A DNA stretch of 55,856 nucleotides, taken from NCBI RefSeq assembly GCF_004769575.1, contig NZ_RQGA01000021.1:1-55856 (forward strand), in the 5' to 3' direction. The notes below the pieces were generated by a model. It did not search any database and was not told the origin of the DNA. It saw only the letters and a list, made by a program, of their open reading frames with translations. The position numbers and the translations under genes are program-made. Below are positions 26,801 to 36,800 of the stretch, piece after piece (positions within the stretch are counted from its first letter, which is position 1; each line of letters opens with the position of its first letter). The stretch is from Leptospira perdikensis (lineage in GTDB: Bacteria; Spirochaetota; Leptospiria; Leptospirales; Leptospiraceae).

Positions 26801-27179
26801 GTTTGGGAAAAAAGGGGATGATAGGATTCAATCCCATTGGAAAAAGGCCAATAGAGATTCGGAAACTTATACAATGCTTGATATGGCAGCCAGACGCAAG
26901 TTAGATGATCAAGTTCCAGAAATGCCAAAGATTGAAAATCCGGGTATTTTACTAAGCTTCTATCCAGAACAAAGAGAGTATGGTTGGCATACATGGATGC
27001 ATATAACTCCTGATGTGGTTCGATTTGGGACCAATGAGTTTCATCTACAATCCGTTTTACCCGATTCCAAAACTGAATCGAGTTTCACAGAAGCCAAGGA
27101 ACATCTAGAAATGATTTGGAAGATTGCACATATTTTAGGTTATACAGTCTCTAAGAAAAAACCCAAAGGAAAAAAATAA
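23805..27179 (+). CDS. Large SUKH-like/helical-repeat protein
   Basis: This is a 1124-residue cytoplasmic protein. Residues ~45-200 resemble a SMI1/KNR4 (SUKH) domain: a helix-rich start (LKEFESMYGFSPG), then the core YAFASDGGGDTCWINLLPNENESVEVNHYNHE and the closing FSISHFVADNW. A very acidic linker follows (YDDDEEEEFEEEN, about 205-220). The remaining 850 residues look like helical HEAT-type repeats. SUKH domains are common immunity proteins against toxins and interaction modules. No catalytic site is visible. It is translationally coupled to the propeller-like gene and ends in a strong terminator. The domain call is by eye. Confidence 0.72.
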   Translation: MKQNTKLNLKIEDLYFGNLKEIIIDRMLVFQSLKDTFQKKADKNKNKLNQSFLKEFESMYGFSPGKEILEWENLKKAYQTIMYEVADVWNMIDHHSAEEEEIEEDEDGGFEYAISSTEKLVKSKDPEERLSWLVGTYSGLMFLFNGSYAFASDGGGDTCWINLLPNENESVEVNHYNHEIGELENLPYFSISHFVADNWNNDANESYDDDEEEEFEEENSDKKEKEPILTSQIKETTIKAFEKEATKFYENKPIYNNSLDMFERSAWLLGHSFGDPAYAFTEKLAAAPSYALWEEEKIEIKKYPNLAAYWILHHFYLKNDDACKETIKLAGKSKGKVIATLSKQVIGYLEGNSKTLFNISSEKVEKIRTQTFNNADPKQIEPRNVQLYNDSLGLTNLKTISKKELESRLKTDSDLFQLIEEYPDDVTTHDTILKEIAKRDPNLKRLIEDYFRERTDSAYNTWPYNPDKLDKRLSVVINAAFRQGLKYDADNKKAFSGITKTVGMLDDDKAMVSLREAVHKLKQDDPRMEYVVEALIKSDHNESRSILADAAWRTFETLDNVKEINQKVQKEGPTLNNMFTVYTHLNEALQERILTLDEVSVKLIQKLFSYSDHFKYFGISVGNAFAVCAHLGLSEHTEIIANYLRRSFQIKGRDKGSYLELRLIVNISEAALAWAKMEPEKAKEELIKFFKEVDDSNDPGIAIDLKACYVAGLLFLEPDNEEYTSFAERILGNKGDQVRVYGIIRCIRKQNLKKFKDYLWYHIYADPDPMVDYSWSYVEVEARRAWETLTGEDAPDFDNSDQYASSLSKNKSLLPEAILHPEKYSIQHVFEKIRETKYKHEDVVRYGGPWLVDSLRYSLDEYKYSGSYDRWEAIKALFFQGRNVYPYFLEIFKLPYAAPSWKTYLLQFMRVMEPESLKWKKVLTMDVNEITTLLENPDPEWYVWTDLLAARLFLLNGESSFENISKVIEKRLDMTNHLSYDSSIYEESLGLRLPLLWRWFGKKGDDRIQSHWKKANRDSETYTMLDMAARRKLDDQVPEMPKIENPGILLSFYPEQREYGWHTWMHITPDVVRFGTNEFHLQSVLPDSKTESSFTEAKEHLEMIWKIAHILGYTVSKKKPKGKK

Positions 27180-27207
27180 GAATGGTTTCTGTTTAACCAT
27201 TCTTATT
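27175..27207. terminator. Rho-independent terminator, possibly bidirectional
   Basis: AATAAGAATGGTT (27175-27187) and AACCATTCTTATT (27195-27207) form a perfect 13-bp stem with a 7-nt loop. The stem overlaps the stop codon of the SUKH-like gene. Because the arms carry A-rich and T-rich ends, it could also terminate the convergent AraC gene. Confidence 0.8.
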
Positions 27208-27237
27208 TACCTTTAGCCGAAGGTACGATGGGAATGG

Positions 27238-28332
27238 TTAAGTCGGTTGTCCCTTCCCTACTGACTTTGCATAATCACTGGGAGACATTTTTTTTAGTGA
27301 CTTAAAGGCTAAGTTAAAATTGGCTTTCGAGTTAAAACCAACTTGGTAGGCTAGCGACAATAAATTGGCTTTAGGTTCCTTTTCAATCAACTGACAAATT
27401 TCTGCGATACGGTATTCGTTCACAAATCGATTAAAATTCATACCAAGATATGCATTGATGTATTCACTCAATTGATAATCTTTGATTCCTAATTTTTCCG
27501 CAAGGTTTGCTAAATTCAAATCTTCTTCGCGATATACAAAATTCACCTTAAGTAAAGTATCTAAATCAAGTTTTAACTTTTCCAAATTTAAATTTAGAAT
27601 CCGAGAAGTTCTATAGGACTGACGTAGTTCTGGTAAAAGATCCTTAAACAATTGGTGATTGATTTCTGTTCCGATAAAAGCAACTACTGCCATAAGGGTT
27701 GCCAATCCCGCTGTAAAATAAATTCCTGTATGCCATCGTAAGAAAGTACTAATAAAGATAAAACTAGCAAAAGTAATATTTCCTTTTAGTATCATTCCTA
27801 AAATTTGTACTCCTAATTTTGCTTCTTGATTGGGATTACGATAGAGAATCATTCTATACTGATATATCATCCATACAAAAGTACCTACCCAGTAAACACA
27901 TCCAACTGCAGAAATCATTTCAGGGATAGAAAAGGGAGCTCCCGCAAAACTTTGATTCATTGATTGTAAAAGAAGATGAGGAGTCGCCCATTGTAAAAGA
28001 AACAGAATGAGGACTACAAAAAAAGTAGGATACAATCGTTTCAATCCACCTAAAGGAATCGGCTCTGAACTGAGAAATTGTTCGATTGTATATTGCATAC
28101 TCCCAGGGATTAAAAAAATAATCGGAACGTAACCATGATTTAAAATCGCAGTTTCAAATTCGAATCCGGCATACAAACGATAGGCATAAACAATCAAAAT
28201 CCCACCAGAAAAGGCAGCTATCATGGCAAAGGGAAAACCTTTGGAACCCTTTTCTTTCACTAGGATCCCAATTCCTAAAATGAAATGATACCACGCTCCA
28301 AACTGGAGCCATGACCCAAAAAATTCGAACAT
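27238..28332 (-). CDS. AraC-family regulator with membrane N-terminus
   Basis: This protein of about 364 residues has about seven membrane helices in residues 1-220 and an AraC DNA-binding domain at the C-terminus. The first HTH is LNLANLAEKLGIKDYQLSEYINAYLGMNFNRFVNEYRI. The second is NLLSLAYQVGFNSKANFNLAFKSLKKMSPSDYAKS. Membrane-embedded AraC proteins are common in Leptospira and probably sense envelope or small hydrophobic signals. I chose the ATG at 28332; a TTG at 28350 is possible. It is divergent from the secreted hydrolase gene at 28502, a likely target. Confidence 0.88.
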   Translation of the reverse strand: MFEFFGSWLQFGAWYHFILGIGILVKEKGSKGFPFAMIAAFSGGILIVYAYRLYAGFEFETAILNHGYVPIIFLIPGSMQYTIEQFLSSEPIPLGGLKRLYPTFFVVLILFLLQWATPHLLLQSMNQSFAGAPFSIPEMISAVGCVYWVGTFVWMIYQYRMILYRNPNQEAKLGVQILGMILKGNITFASFIFISTFLRWHTGIYFTAGLATLMAVVAFIGTEINHQLFKDLLPELRQSYRTSRILNLNLEKLKLDLDTLLKVNFVYREEDLNLANLAEKLGIKDYQLSEYINAYLGMNFNRFVNEYRIAEICQLIEKEPKANLLSLAYQVGFNSKANFNLAFKSLKKMSPSDYAKSVGKGQPT

Positions 28333-28501
28333 GTTGCAAAATTCGGACAATCATTGCAAATCCGTCAACACTTTGGGGATCTTTCGTACAAAGAATTAGT
28401 ACAAAATCATGATACTAGACCTAAAAAATCGTCTAGAATCGCCATCTTAGACGCCAATTGGGCGCATTCATGGTAAATTTGAGGCAATTCAGAGGCGAAT
28501 T

Positions 28502-30223
28502 ATGAAAAAGCAAAAAATCTATCGTCTGTTTTTACCACTAGGGGTCTTCCTTCTTGTGGCATGCGGACCAAATGGAAACCAAAACTCAAAAGACAACGCA
28601 GCCGTACTAGGCGTGTTAAACGGATCCAATTCCAGTAACTCAGCTTCACCAGAAGCTCTCCAGTTAAGTAATGCAGCCAATGCAAAGGATATTCAAACTG
28701 CATTTGCAAAAGAAAATGATGGAAGTTTTACTTTCAACGACAACATCTCTTTTCTTAGCAACGATGGTGTCAAAATTACGGGAAACCTTTTCATTCCAAA
28801 ATCTGGAACTGGCGCCTTCCCTGCAGTGATCTTTGTTAATAGTTGGGCACTCAATGAATACGAATACATTGTTCCTGCTGCTAAACTTGCAAAAAAAGGA
28901 TATGTAGTATTCAGTTATAACACAAGAGGATTTGGAACATCTGGGGGACTAATTAACGTTGCAGGCCCGAAAGATATGGAAGATCTCTCGAAAGGAATTG
29001 ACTTCCTACTTGCAAATGCACCTGTCAATCCAGCAAACATTGGTATTGCGGGAGTATCTTATGGTGCAGGGATTTCTCTTCTTGGTCTCAGCAAAGAACC
29101 TAGAATTAAAACAGCAGTAGCAATGAGTGGATGGGGAAGTTTACCTGACTCACTGTACGGAAACCAAACACCTAGACTTGTATGGGGACTACTCCTCGTC
29201 ACTGCTGGTTATATTACAGGAAAGATGGATCCAGTGATTGCAGAAAACTTTGGAAAACTTCTTGATACAAGAGATGTTGCAGCAGTTTTAGCCTGGGCCA
29301 GTGAACGTTCACCTAATAGTGCTGTAGCTGCCCTCAATGCTTCCGGAAAACCAGTTTATATTTCAAATAACTCACAAGACAATCTTTTCCAACCCAACCA
29401 AATCCTTCCTTACTTCGAACAATTAACCGTTCCTAAAAAATTGGATTTGAATAATGGGATTCATGCAACTGCTGAGGTTGGTGGTATTCTTGGTCTTGAT
29501 AATTATGTTTGGACCAATGCTTATGACTGGTTTGACTATTGGTTGAAAGGAATTCAAAACGGTATTATGACGAAACCAAAAGTTTCGATTCAAAAACGAT
29601 TTTCTTCTTCAAGAGTTACCTATTCAACTTGGCCAAATCCAAATAAAGTAGATAGAACTTACCACTTGCGACCAATGGGACTTTTGACTCCTGGTAAAAT
29701 CACTACCACTGCGAATACAACGAACGGAAATGATACCATTCTTTCTGGAGGAACAAGTGCGACTACCGGTGTCCCTCTCCTATCAGAAATTTTAGATGGA
29801 GCGGTATCTGTACCTGTAACTACAAATGTCAATTTGATTGACCGTACAAACGCAATGGTCTATATCTCTGACCAGTTGACAAGTGTACTCAAAGTGAGAG
29901 GACGCACTTTTTACAAAGGTCGTATCAATAGTTCAGATGTCGCACCTCACGTTGTAGTGTATTTGTATGAAGTAGACATTTGGGGAACAGGAAAACTAAT
30001 CTCTCATGGTACTGCTACTTTATTCGGTGTCAAAGGAAAAGATACAGATCTTAATGTTGATTTACAAGCAGTGGCACATGACTTTCCAGTAGGAAGTCGA
30101 CTTGCTCTTGCGATTGATAACATTGACCCAATGTATGCAGTTCCAAAACCGGTTTCTTTATACACAACTACTTTTAAACACAGCACATCCACGGCTTCCA
30201 CACTTCGTTTTGAAAGTGAATGA
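28502..30223 (+). CDS. Lipoprotein with CocE/X-Pro-dipeptidyl-peptidase-like hydrolase
   Basis: This 573-residue protein has a lipoprotein signal with lipobox VACG (Cys21). An alpha/beta-hydrolase domain follows: FPAVIFVNSWALNEYEY, the SYNTRGFGTSGG loop, nucleophile elbow GVSYG at 184-188, and a late HATAEVGG histidine. The C-terminal 200 residues are beta-rich and resemble the jelly-roll domain of the CocE/NonD/X-Pro peptidase group. It should be an envelope-anchored esterase or peptidase of unknown substrate. GAGGCGAATT precedes the ATG. An AraC gene is divergent, and a strong terminator follows. Confidence 0.88.
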   Translation: MKKQKIYRLFLPLGVFLLVACGPNGNQNSKDNAAVLGVLNGSNSSNSASPEALQLSNAANAKDIQTAFAKENDGSFTFNDNISFLSNDGVKITGNLFIPKSGTGAFPAVIFVNSWALNEYEYIVPAAKLAKKGYVVFSYNTRGFGTSGGLINVAGPKDMEDLSKGIDFLLANAPVNPANIGIAGVSYGAGISLLGLSKEPRIKTAVAMSGWGSLPDSLYGNQTPRLVWGLLLVTAGYITGKMDPVIAENFGKLLDTRDVAAVLAWASERSPNSAVAALNASGKPVYISNNSQDNLFQPNQILPYFEQLTVPKKLDLNNGIHATAEVGGILGLDNYVWTNAYDWFDYWLKGIQNGIMTKPKVSIQKRFSSSRVTYSTWPNPNKVDRTYHLRPMGLLTPGKITTTANTTNGNDTILSGGTSATTGVPLLSEILDGAVSVPVTTNVNLIDRTNAMVYISDQLTSVLKVRGRTFYKGRINSSDVAPHVVVYLYEVDIWGTGKLISHGTATLFGVKGKDTDLNVDLQAVAHDFPVGSRLALAIDNIDPMYAVPKPVSLYTTTFKHSTSTASTLRFESE

Positions 30224-30293
30224 TTAAAGTATGGGTGCGAATGACAAAATAACTTAAATCAAATTTCACCTTTAAATAGTTAGTTTATTCATC

Positions 30294-30322
30294 GGGAGAG
30301 GTCACCTCTCCCCTTCTTTTTA
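30294..30322 (+). terminator. Rho-independent terminator
   Basis: GGGAGAGG and CCTCTCCC form a perfect 8-bp GC-rich stem around TCA (30294-30312), directly followed by CTTCTTTTTAT. It lies 70 bp after the hydrolase lipoprotein gene and is a classical intrinsic terminator. Confidence 0.88.
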
Positions 30323-30354
30323 TCCAACAATCAAATGCTAGCGCCCCGGATAGT

Positions 30355-30398
30355 AGCGGAAATCCTTTCGCGGATGCGAAAGATTGCAGCGGATAGCC
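30355..30398 (+). repeat. Dispersed palindromic intergenic repeat, copy C
   Basis: This is the best-folded copy of the three-copy element: AGCGGAAATCCTTTCGC, a short loop, then GCGAAAGATTGCAGCGGATAGCC. The surrounding GGATAG/CTATCC and GCGCC/GGCGC elements extend the symmetry to about 30340-30410. It lies in the gap between the hydrolase terminator and recC. Confidence 0.6.
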
Positions 30399-30508
30399 GG
30401 AAATGGCGCCCACATAGCTTTATTTTTCCGTTAGTTTATTCGGATTAGAATGGACTTGGTTCGTTCCAAGGCCAGACTTTGTACGATTCATAAATAAAGG
30501 GAAACCCG

Positions 30509-33500
30509 TTGCCGATACATTACTACGCTGGCCTTCATCTCGGTGAGATCACCACCGAACTCGGAAAACAAATTACCGAAGACCAAAAAGTGAATCCTCT
30601 CAAACGACCATTGGTTGTGGTTCCCAATCAAAATTTAATCCCTTGGTTACGTTTAAACTTACCTAAGTTTGATGTATCAAATCTTTCCTTAAACATTGAA
30701 TTTACGTTTTTAGAAAAAGCAATTTTGAAAATTATATTTCAATCTTTGAATATACAAACTTATGAAGAACAAACAGCGCTATATCAATATGAAACTTTAA
30801 AACGAGATTGTTTTGCCCTACTCTACCAAAAACAACAAACATTACTGAAAAATTTTCCTGAAATTCAAACGTATTTGGAAGAGATCCCAAAATTGTATTA
30901 TCTTTCTGATGTACTAACAAAATATTTTAAAGACTATGAATTAAATCGAGAAGAATGGATTAAAGATTGGATTGGCCTTGATTCAAAAACTATCCCGAAC
31001 GAAGTTAAAAAAGATCCTTATTGGGAACTAGAAAAACAAATTTATACAGAGATTTATAAAGACGAAACAAAACCAAAAAATTTATTTCGATATTTGGAAG
31101 AAGGAAAAAATTTACCACTCTCTGGCAACTTACATTTGTTTTGTTTATCTAACCTTTCCGGAACTTATATTGATTTTTTAAAAGAAACAGCGCTAGCCAA
31201 AGAATCTAAACTTTCGGTTCATATTTACCAATTCCACAATGGGAAAGTTATTGGCAAAAATACCGAGAAAACAAAAAACTATTTATCTAAATTTTCAAAA
31301 CCGCAATCCTATTTGGCAAAAGAGTTCTCCAAAGCTAATGATTCTAAACAAAAATCAAAATTTATAAGTGGTGGGATGCTTTCTAAGTTAAAGGCATTTT
31401 TATTAGAAGAGCCTGTGAAATCAGAAAACTATTTAGAAGACCAAACAGTAAGGGTCTGGAATGCACCTTCCGTTTATCGTGAAGTGGAATCAATTGCGCA
31501 CGATATACTTCATAAAATTAGTTTAAGTAAAGGTAGACTCAATTTACTTGATTTTGCGATCTTAGTTCCAAATATGAACGATTATCGATCAGCCGTCGAA
31601 TGGGTGTTTGATGGCGGAATCTACGCCACACAAAAAAAAGAAAACTTACCAAGGTTACTCAAAATCCCTTATTCAATCACCGATCTAGTGGCCAAAGACA
31701 CATCACAACTATACCTAGCATTGTCTACTTTGTTTCGCTGTATGAAAAATGATCGATTCGAAAAAGAAGACATCTATTCTTTATTCAAAAATCCATTACT
31801 TATGGGCGTTAATGATACTAATGAGGAAGAAAGCTCTCTTAAAGTTTTGGATTTAATTGATTCTTTGGGTTCTCTCTACGAGGAAGAAAAGGAATACAAT
31901 CCTTATACAATTTCCTTTGGCCTAAAACGTGCGGTAGTTTCCTTGGTCTCTGATGAAGAAACCGCTTGGAAAGAAATAGAAGTGGTCACAAAACCAATTT
32001 CTTCTGACAAAACCGTAATTGAATTTGTGGAAATCTGGAATCGAATCAAAGAAATTCAGCGGGAATTAAAAGAAAAAATTCTACAAATACCGAAAGAAGA
32101 ACGTTATCTTGTCTTTGAAAATTTATTTCAGAAATTATTTACCTTTGAGGGAGAATGGGAAAAAGAACTTACCTACTTCAATCAATGGTTAAAATCAATT
32201 CAATCTTGGTGTGTTAGTGACTGGAATCAAACCAAAGACTTTTTAGAAATGATTTCTCTCTTAACAGAAGAAGTTTTTTCCGACATACCAATGCAACGTG
32301 GCAATTATTTAACCGAAGGAGTCACTGTTTCTCTCCTGCAACCAATGCGCCCTATTCCATTTTTTCATGTATACATCGCAGGACTTGGTGAAGGGAAATT
32401 TCCTGGTTCTGTGGATCGATCCAGATTCAATTTACGAAGATATGATTCCAAACCTTGGGATCTCAATCGAAGAGAAATCCAAGAATCTCTTTTCTGGGAA
32501 TCCATTCTTTCTGCAGAAGAAAGTATTACATTTTCGTATGTGGGAAAAAACACACTAGAAGATAAAGAATTCGAACCTTGTTCCACTTTATTTGAAGTAA
32601 TGACTGCGATGGAAATCAAAAAAGCTGTGGAGCTCCCTTTAACATCGTATAGTCGATTCTATGACGAAACCCAATTCCCGTCTTTTGATTATGTTCGAAA
32701 CTTAAAAAAATTTAATGCCGGGGATATAAACTTCCCAAGGCCCAACTTTACCGACGTAAATCTTTTATCTCCTTCAGAGTTTACCAAACAAAAAACAAAT
32801 GAAATCACGGTTAAACAACTTGTTACAGGACTTAAGAATCCCATTCTTGGGCCTCTATCAGAAAACCTTGGTCAAATTTGGGAGGAAGAGGAAGAACAGG
32901 AAGAAGAACCATTTCGTTTGAACAATTTAGAAATTTATACAATCAAAACCATTTTTATTCCTATATTTACCGAATCTTTGGTCCTTAACAAAGAATGGAC
33001 TTGGAATCGCGAATCCATTCAAAATCACCTAACAGAATACACACGAAAAGCAGAACAAAATGCTGAATTCCCATATGGGGCATTCCATATTGTTTCCTCA
33101 GAACTTTTATTACAAGAACTGGAAACCATTGCAGAGCGATTCCATGTTCTCAAAGATACAGTGTTTTCGGTAACAGAAAACTTATCATATTTAAAAGCCG
33201 TTTCTATTGGAGATACAGGCCTTAGGCATTGTAAAAAAATAAATCCATACCAAATTACCGAAACTCATAAAATCATCGGAGAATGGGAAAACTTAATCGA
33301 AAAAGACGGAGTTTATTACTGGGTTCATTCAGGAAGTTTGTACGAAAAACCTAAATATCCTAACGAATACTTAAAAGATTACCTCGGTAAAATGGCTTAT
33401 GTTTTGACTACGGCATGTTTGTTTCAGATGACCGGAAACAAGTTAATCATGATTCCCGCCAATGCAAAGGATTTTAAAAATGATTCCTATCTTGATTTTT

Positions 33501-33817
33501 CAAATCTATCTACACCCGACTGCCAATCTTATTTAAATTCGATCTACCAATTAGTTACAGAGGAAAAACCTAAGTATATTCCCAATGCTGGTTTAAATCT
33601 TTTCTTCTCCAAACATTCTATTGAAGAGATGGAAAAAAATCCAGACACTATTGATTCTTTATGGAAGGAATTTTTATCAGAAGAATTGGACACCATTTTA
33701 CATTTTGAAAATCAATTAATGAAGTTATCTCCCTATACCAAAGTTTTGTTGGACGAATTCTCTCTCACGTCTGTCTGGGAGATTTTTTTACCCATCCTCA
33801 AAAAAGGATTTCGATAA
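30509..33817 (+). CDS. recC: Exodeoxyribonuclease V subunit RecC
   Basis: This 1102-residue protein is of normal length for RecC, the Chi-recognition subunit of RecBCD. It shows the N-terminal helicase-like fold start (YYAGLHLGEITTELGKQI, RPLVVVPNQNLIPWL) without ATPase motifs. It also has the family stretch MRPIPFFHVYIAGLGEGKFPGSVDRSRFNL and the later SITFSYVGKNTLEDKEFEPCSTL. RecC strands are split around a pin in the complex. It starts at TTG with AAAGGG at good spacing. It is the first gene of recC-recB-recD; its TAA abuts the recB ATG. Confidence 0.92.
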   Translation: MPIHYYAGLHLGEITTELGKQITEDQKVNPLKRPLVVVPNQNLIPWLRLNLPKFDVSNLSLNIEFTFLEKAILKIIFQSLNIQTYEEQTALYQYETLKRDCFALLYQKQQTLLKNFPEIQTYLEEIPKLYYLSDVLTKYFKDYELNREEWIKDWIGLDSKTIPNEVKKDPYWELEKQIYTEIYKDETKPKNLFRYLEEGKNLPLSGNLHLFCLSNLSGTYIDFLKETALAKESKLSVHIYQFHNGKVIGKNTEKTKNYLSKFSKPQSYLAKEFSKANDSKQKSKFISGGMLSKLKAFLLEEPVKSENYLEDQTVRVWNAPSVYREVESIAHDILHKISLSKGRLNLLDFAILVPNMNDYRSAVEWVFDGGIYATQKKENLPRLLKIPYSITDLVAKDTSQLYLALSTLFRCMKNDRFEKEDIYSLFKNPLLMGVNDTNEEESSLKVLDLIDSLGSLYEEEKEYNPYTISFGLKRAVVSLVSDEETAWKEIEVVTKPISSDKTVIEFVEIWNRIKEIQRELKEKILQIPKEERYLVFENLFQKLFTFEGEWEKELTYFNQWLKSIQSWCVSDWNQTKDFLEMISLLTEEVFSDIPMQRGNYLTEGVTVSLLQPMRPIPFFHVYIAGLGEGKFPGSVDRSRFNLRRYDSKPWDLNRREIQESLFWESILSAEESITFSYVGKNTLEDKEFEPCSTLFEVMTAMEIKKAVELPLTSYSRFYDETQFPSFDYVRNLKKFNAGDINFPRPNFTDVNLLSPSEFTKQKTNEITVKQLVTGLKNPILGPLSENLGQIWEEEEEQEEEPFRLNNLEIYTIKTIFIPIFTESLVLNKEWTWNRESIQNHLTEYTRKAEQNAEFPYGAFHIVSSELLLQELETIAERFHVLKDTVFSVTENLSYLKAVSIGDTGLRHCKKINPYQITETHKIIGEWENLIEKDGVYYWVHSGSLYEKPKYPNEYLKDYLGKMAYVLTTACLFQMTGNKLIMIPANAKDFKNDSYLDFSNLSTPDCQSYLNSIYQLVTEEKPKYIPNAGLNLFFSKHSIEEMEKNPDTIDSLWKEFLSEELDTILHFENQLMKLSPYTKVLLDEFSLTSVWEIFLPILKKGFR

Positions 33818-36800
33818 ATGGGCCACCCACTACTCCATAAACCAAAGTTTATCGAAGCATCAGCAGGTACAGGAAAGACCTATCTCATCATGGAAATGTT
33901 AGGTGACATCATGAAACATGATGTGGAAAACAACATTTCAGAGAATCGAATTCTAAATACTTTGATTCTCACATTTACTGAGAAAGCTGCCGGCGAACTT
34001 AAAGGAAGACTCAAAGCCAAAATTTTAGAACTTTCAGAGAATGGAAAAAATCCTGCTTTTTACCGATATCTCCGCGACTTAGATCAAGTCACTATTTCCA
34101 CCATCCATGGATTTTGTAATATGGTTTTGAAAGAATACCCTATTGAAACACAAAACAATCCCAATGTCCGACTAACAAATACAGAAGAAATCATCAAAAA
34201 AAGTTTTTATCTTTTAAAACGAAGCCATTGGGGGGAAAAAGATTTTGAAGGTTTAGCAAAGAATCTAATAGAATCTAATACTTTAGAGAAAGAATCCTCC
34301 ATTACCTTTGCTGTGTCCAAACTTTTATCTCATACAAAGAATTATTTTTTTCCAAAAATTTTGACTATAGAAGAAATTCTCTCTTCAGCAAATTTAGAAA
34401 AAATTCTTATTAGTTTAAATTCGGTGATGGTAACCTTACAAGGACCCATTGGTGCGTCTATCATAGAACAAGGAGACAGTAGAACCATCCAAAAGTGGAT
34501 CGAAAACTGGTCCTTGATGCATACTTTCGCAGAAACCCTTGTGTCCAAAAATAGCGAATCCCTCAAAAAAGAACTTCAGCGAATTACTGGTTTACAAAGA
34601 ACCGCTGATAAAGTTGCTTACCAAGGTTTCGCTTATTTATTGTTAACCGGTAAAACCATTACCAAAAACTTAAATAAAGAAGCGATAGAACTACAATCTT
34701 CAATCAAAACGCTAATTTCTTTACTCGAAGACACATTCCCTATAGAAAAAATTGATTTAGAGGGAGAATGGTTTTTACAAGAAACAGCGCTCCGATTGGC
34801 AGAAGATACAAAATCGCAGCTTAAAACAGGAGATACTTTAACCTACGATCAAATGATCCTAAAAGTACATGAGACAGTGGTCACAAAACCCAATCCATCA
34901 CTTGTCCAATCACTAAAGGAACGTTATCAAGTTTGTATTTTAGATGAATTCCAAGATACAGATCAAAACCAATACCAAATCTTTCGTTCTCTTTTTGTAG
35001 ATGATAAAGATAAAAGCCGCATGTTGTTTTGTATTGGAGATCCAAAACAAAGTATTTATGGATTTAGAGGAGCCGACATTGGTATTTATCTAAAAGCAGC
35101 AAATGATTTTGTAGATTCCAAAGCTAGTTTATCAACAAATTACCGCTCCACGAAAGAAATCATCCATGGGCTCAATTTACTCTTTCACAATGAAGAGAAG
35201 AACTTTGGCGAAACTAATTTTTTCCCCATAGAAGAACCGGGCTCACAAAAAGAAAACTACCAATACCATCCCGTTACCTCCCCCGATCCCTCTAAAATAA
35301 AATATAAGTATACCCATCCAGATGAATATGGGATTCATGTCTTTCATTATCAAGAGAACTTTCAAAATGTAAGTCGGGCTCGTAATGTTTGGGCGGAATC
35401 TATAAAGGAAGAGATCCTCAGTTTTCAACAAAACAAACAGACTTTACCTTATTACAAACACGGAGAACCAAATCCAAAAAAAGTAAGCCTTAGGGACATT
35501 GCCGTGTTATGCGGTAGCAAAAAAGAAACAGAACAAATCGAAAAGGTTTTATCGAAAGCAGGAATACCTTGTTCGATCTACAAACAAAGAGGTATTTTTA
35601 AATCCAAAGAAGCCGAACAAATCGAAAATTTATTAGAGTGTTTAGCTGAATCGAATAACTCTCGTTCTTACAAACGAATTTTATTTTCTGAGCTTTTCAG
35701 TGTCCATCCAGAAGATTTATCCAAATACAATGAACATTCCATTGATTCCTATGAAAAATCTTTAATGGACGTTTGGCTAAAACTCATTCGTGACAATCGT
35801 TATGCAGCATTCTTTCGATCCGTCATGGATGAAACAAAAGTTTTTTGGAATCATGATCTAAAAAATTTAGAATGGGAACGAAAACGTACCAATTACAGAC
35901 AAATCTTTCAAAGGTTACTAGAATTTCAAATTCGAACAAATGCGAACCTCACCGAGTTATTAACTGAACTACGCGAACTCAAACAAAAAAAATCTTCTCC
36001 CGAGGAGGAACCTCTCTTTGATCGTGAAACCGAAGATGATGCTGTTCAAATTCTAACTGTCCATGCTTCCAAAGGTTTAGAATGGCCTATTGTATTTTTA
36101 TATTATTTCGGGACTAGACCTCCAAGTTTAAATGATTACGAATACCCAACCTTTATCGAAGAAGATCACAAAACAGAGAGACGGTGGATCCTCAGTCTTT
36201 GGGACTCCAAAAATGGCAAACCAAATGAATTCAAACATTTTCTAAATGAACAAAAACGTATGTTATATGTGGCCTTAACAAGGCCCAACCTAAGATTGTA
36301 TTTACCAAAAATATCATGGGGGAAAGATTCCATTCAAAAATCTGGGTATGGAAACATTTTATTTGCCGAACTAGAACGAATCCAAGAGTTGATCAAAAAC
36401 CATTCCGATGGAGAGAAAACATTTCTATTCAGAAATGAAAAGAATATTGAAATTTTCGATAAAACCACGACACCCCTCTCTACTGAATTAGTTAAAAAAA
36501 CGAATATAGATCCAATCGTTCTTCCTACAGAAATCAAAGCAGGCAGGATATTGTTACAACATAGTTATACAAGTTTACAAACCTCTCAAAGTCTTTTATC
36601 AAAGCTAAATGATGAAACACAAAAAGAAATTGAAGAATCTGGAGAACCAGAATTTATCAAAACAAAATCCGACCTCCCTTCCAGTTCAAAAGTGGGAAAT
36701 TTCCTTCATCGCATTTTGGAGTTATGTGATTTTTCTATCTTCAACCTTCCGGCGGAATCTATCTTAAACCACCCTTCCTGGAAATGGGCTTATTCTGAAT

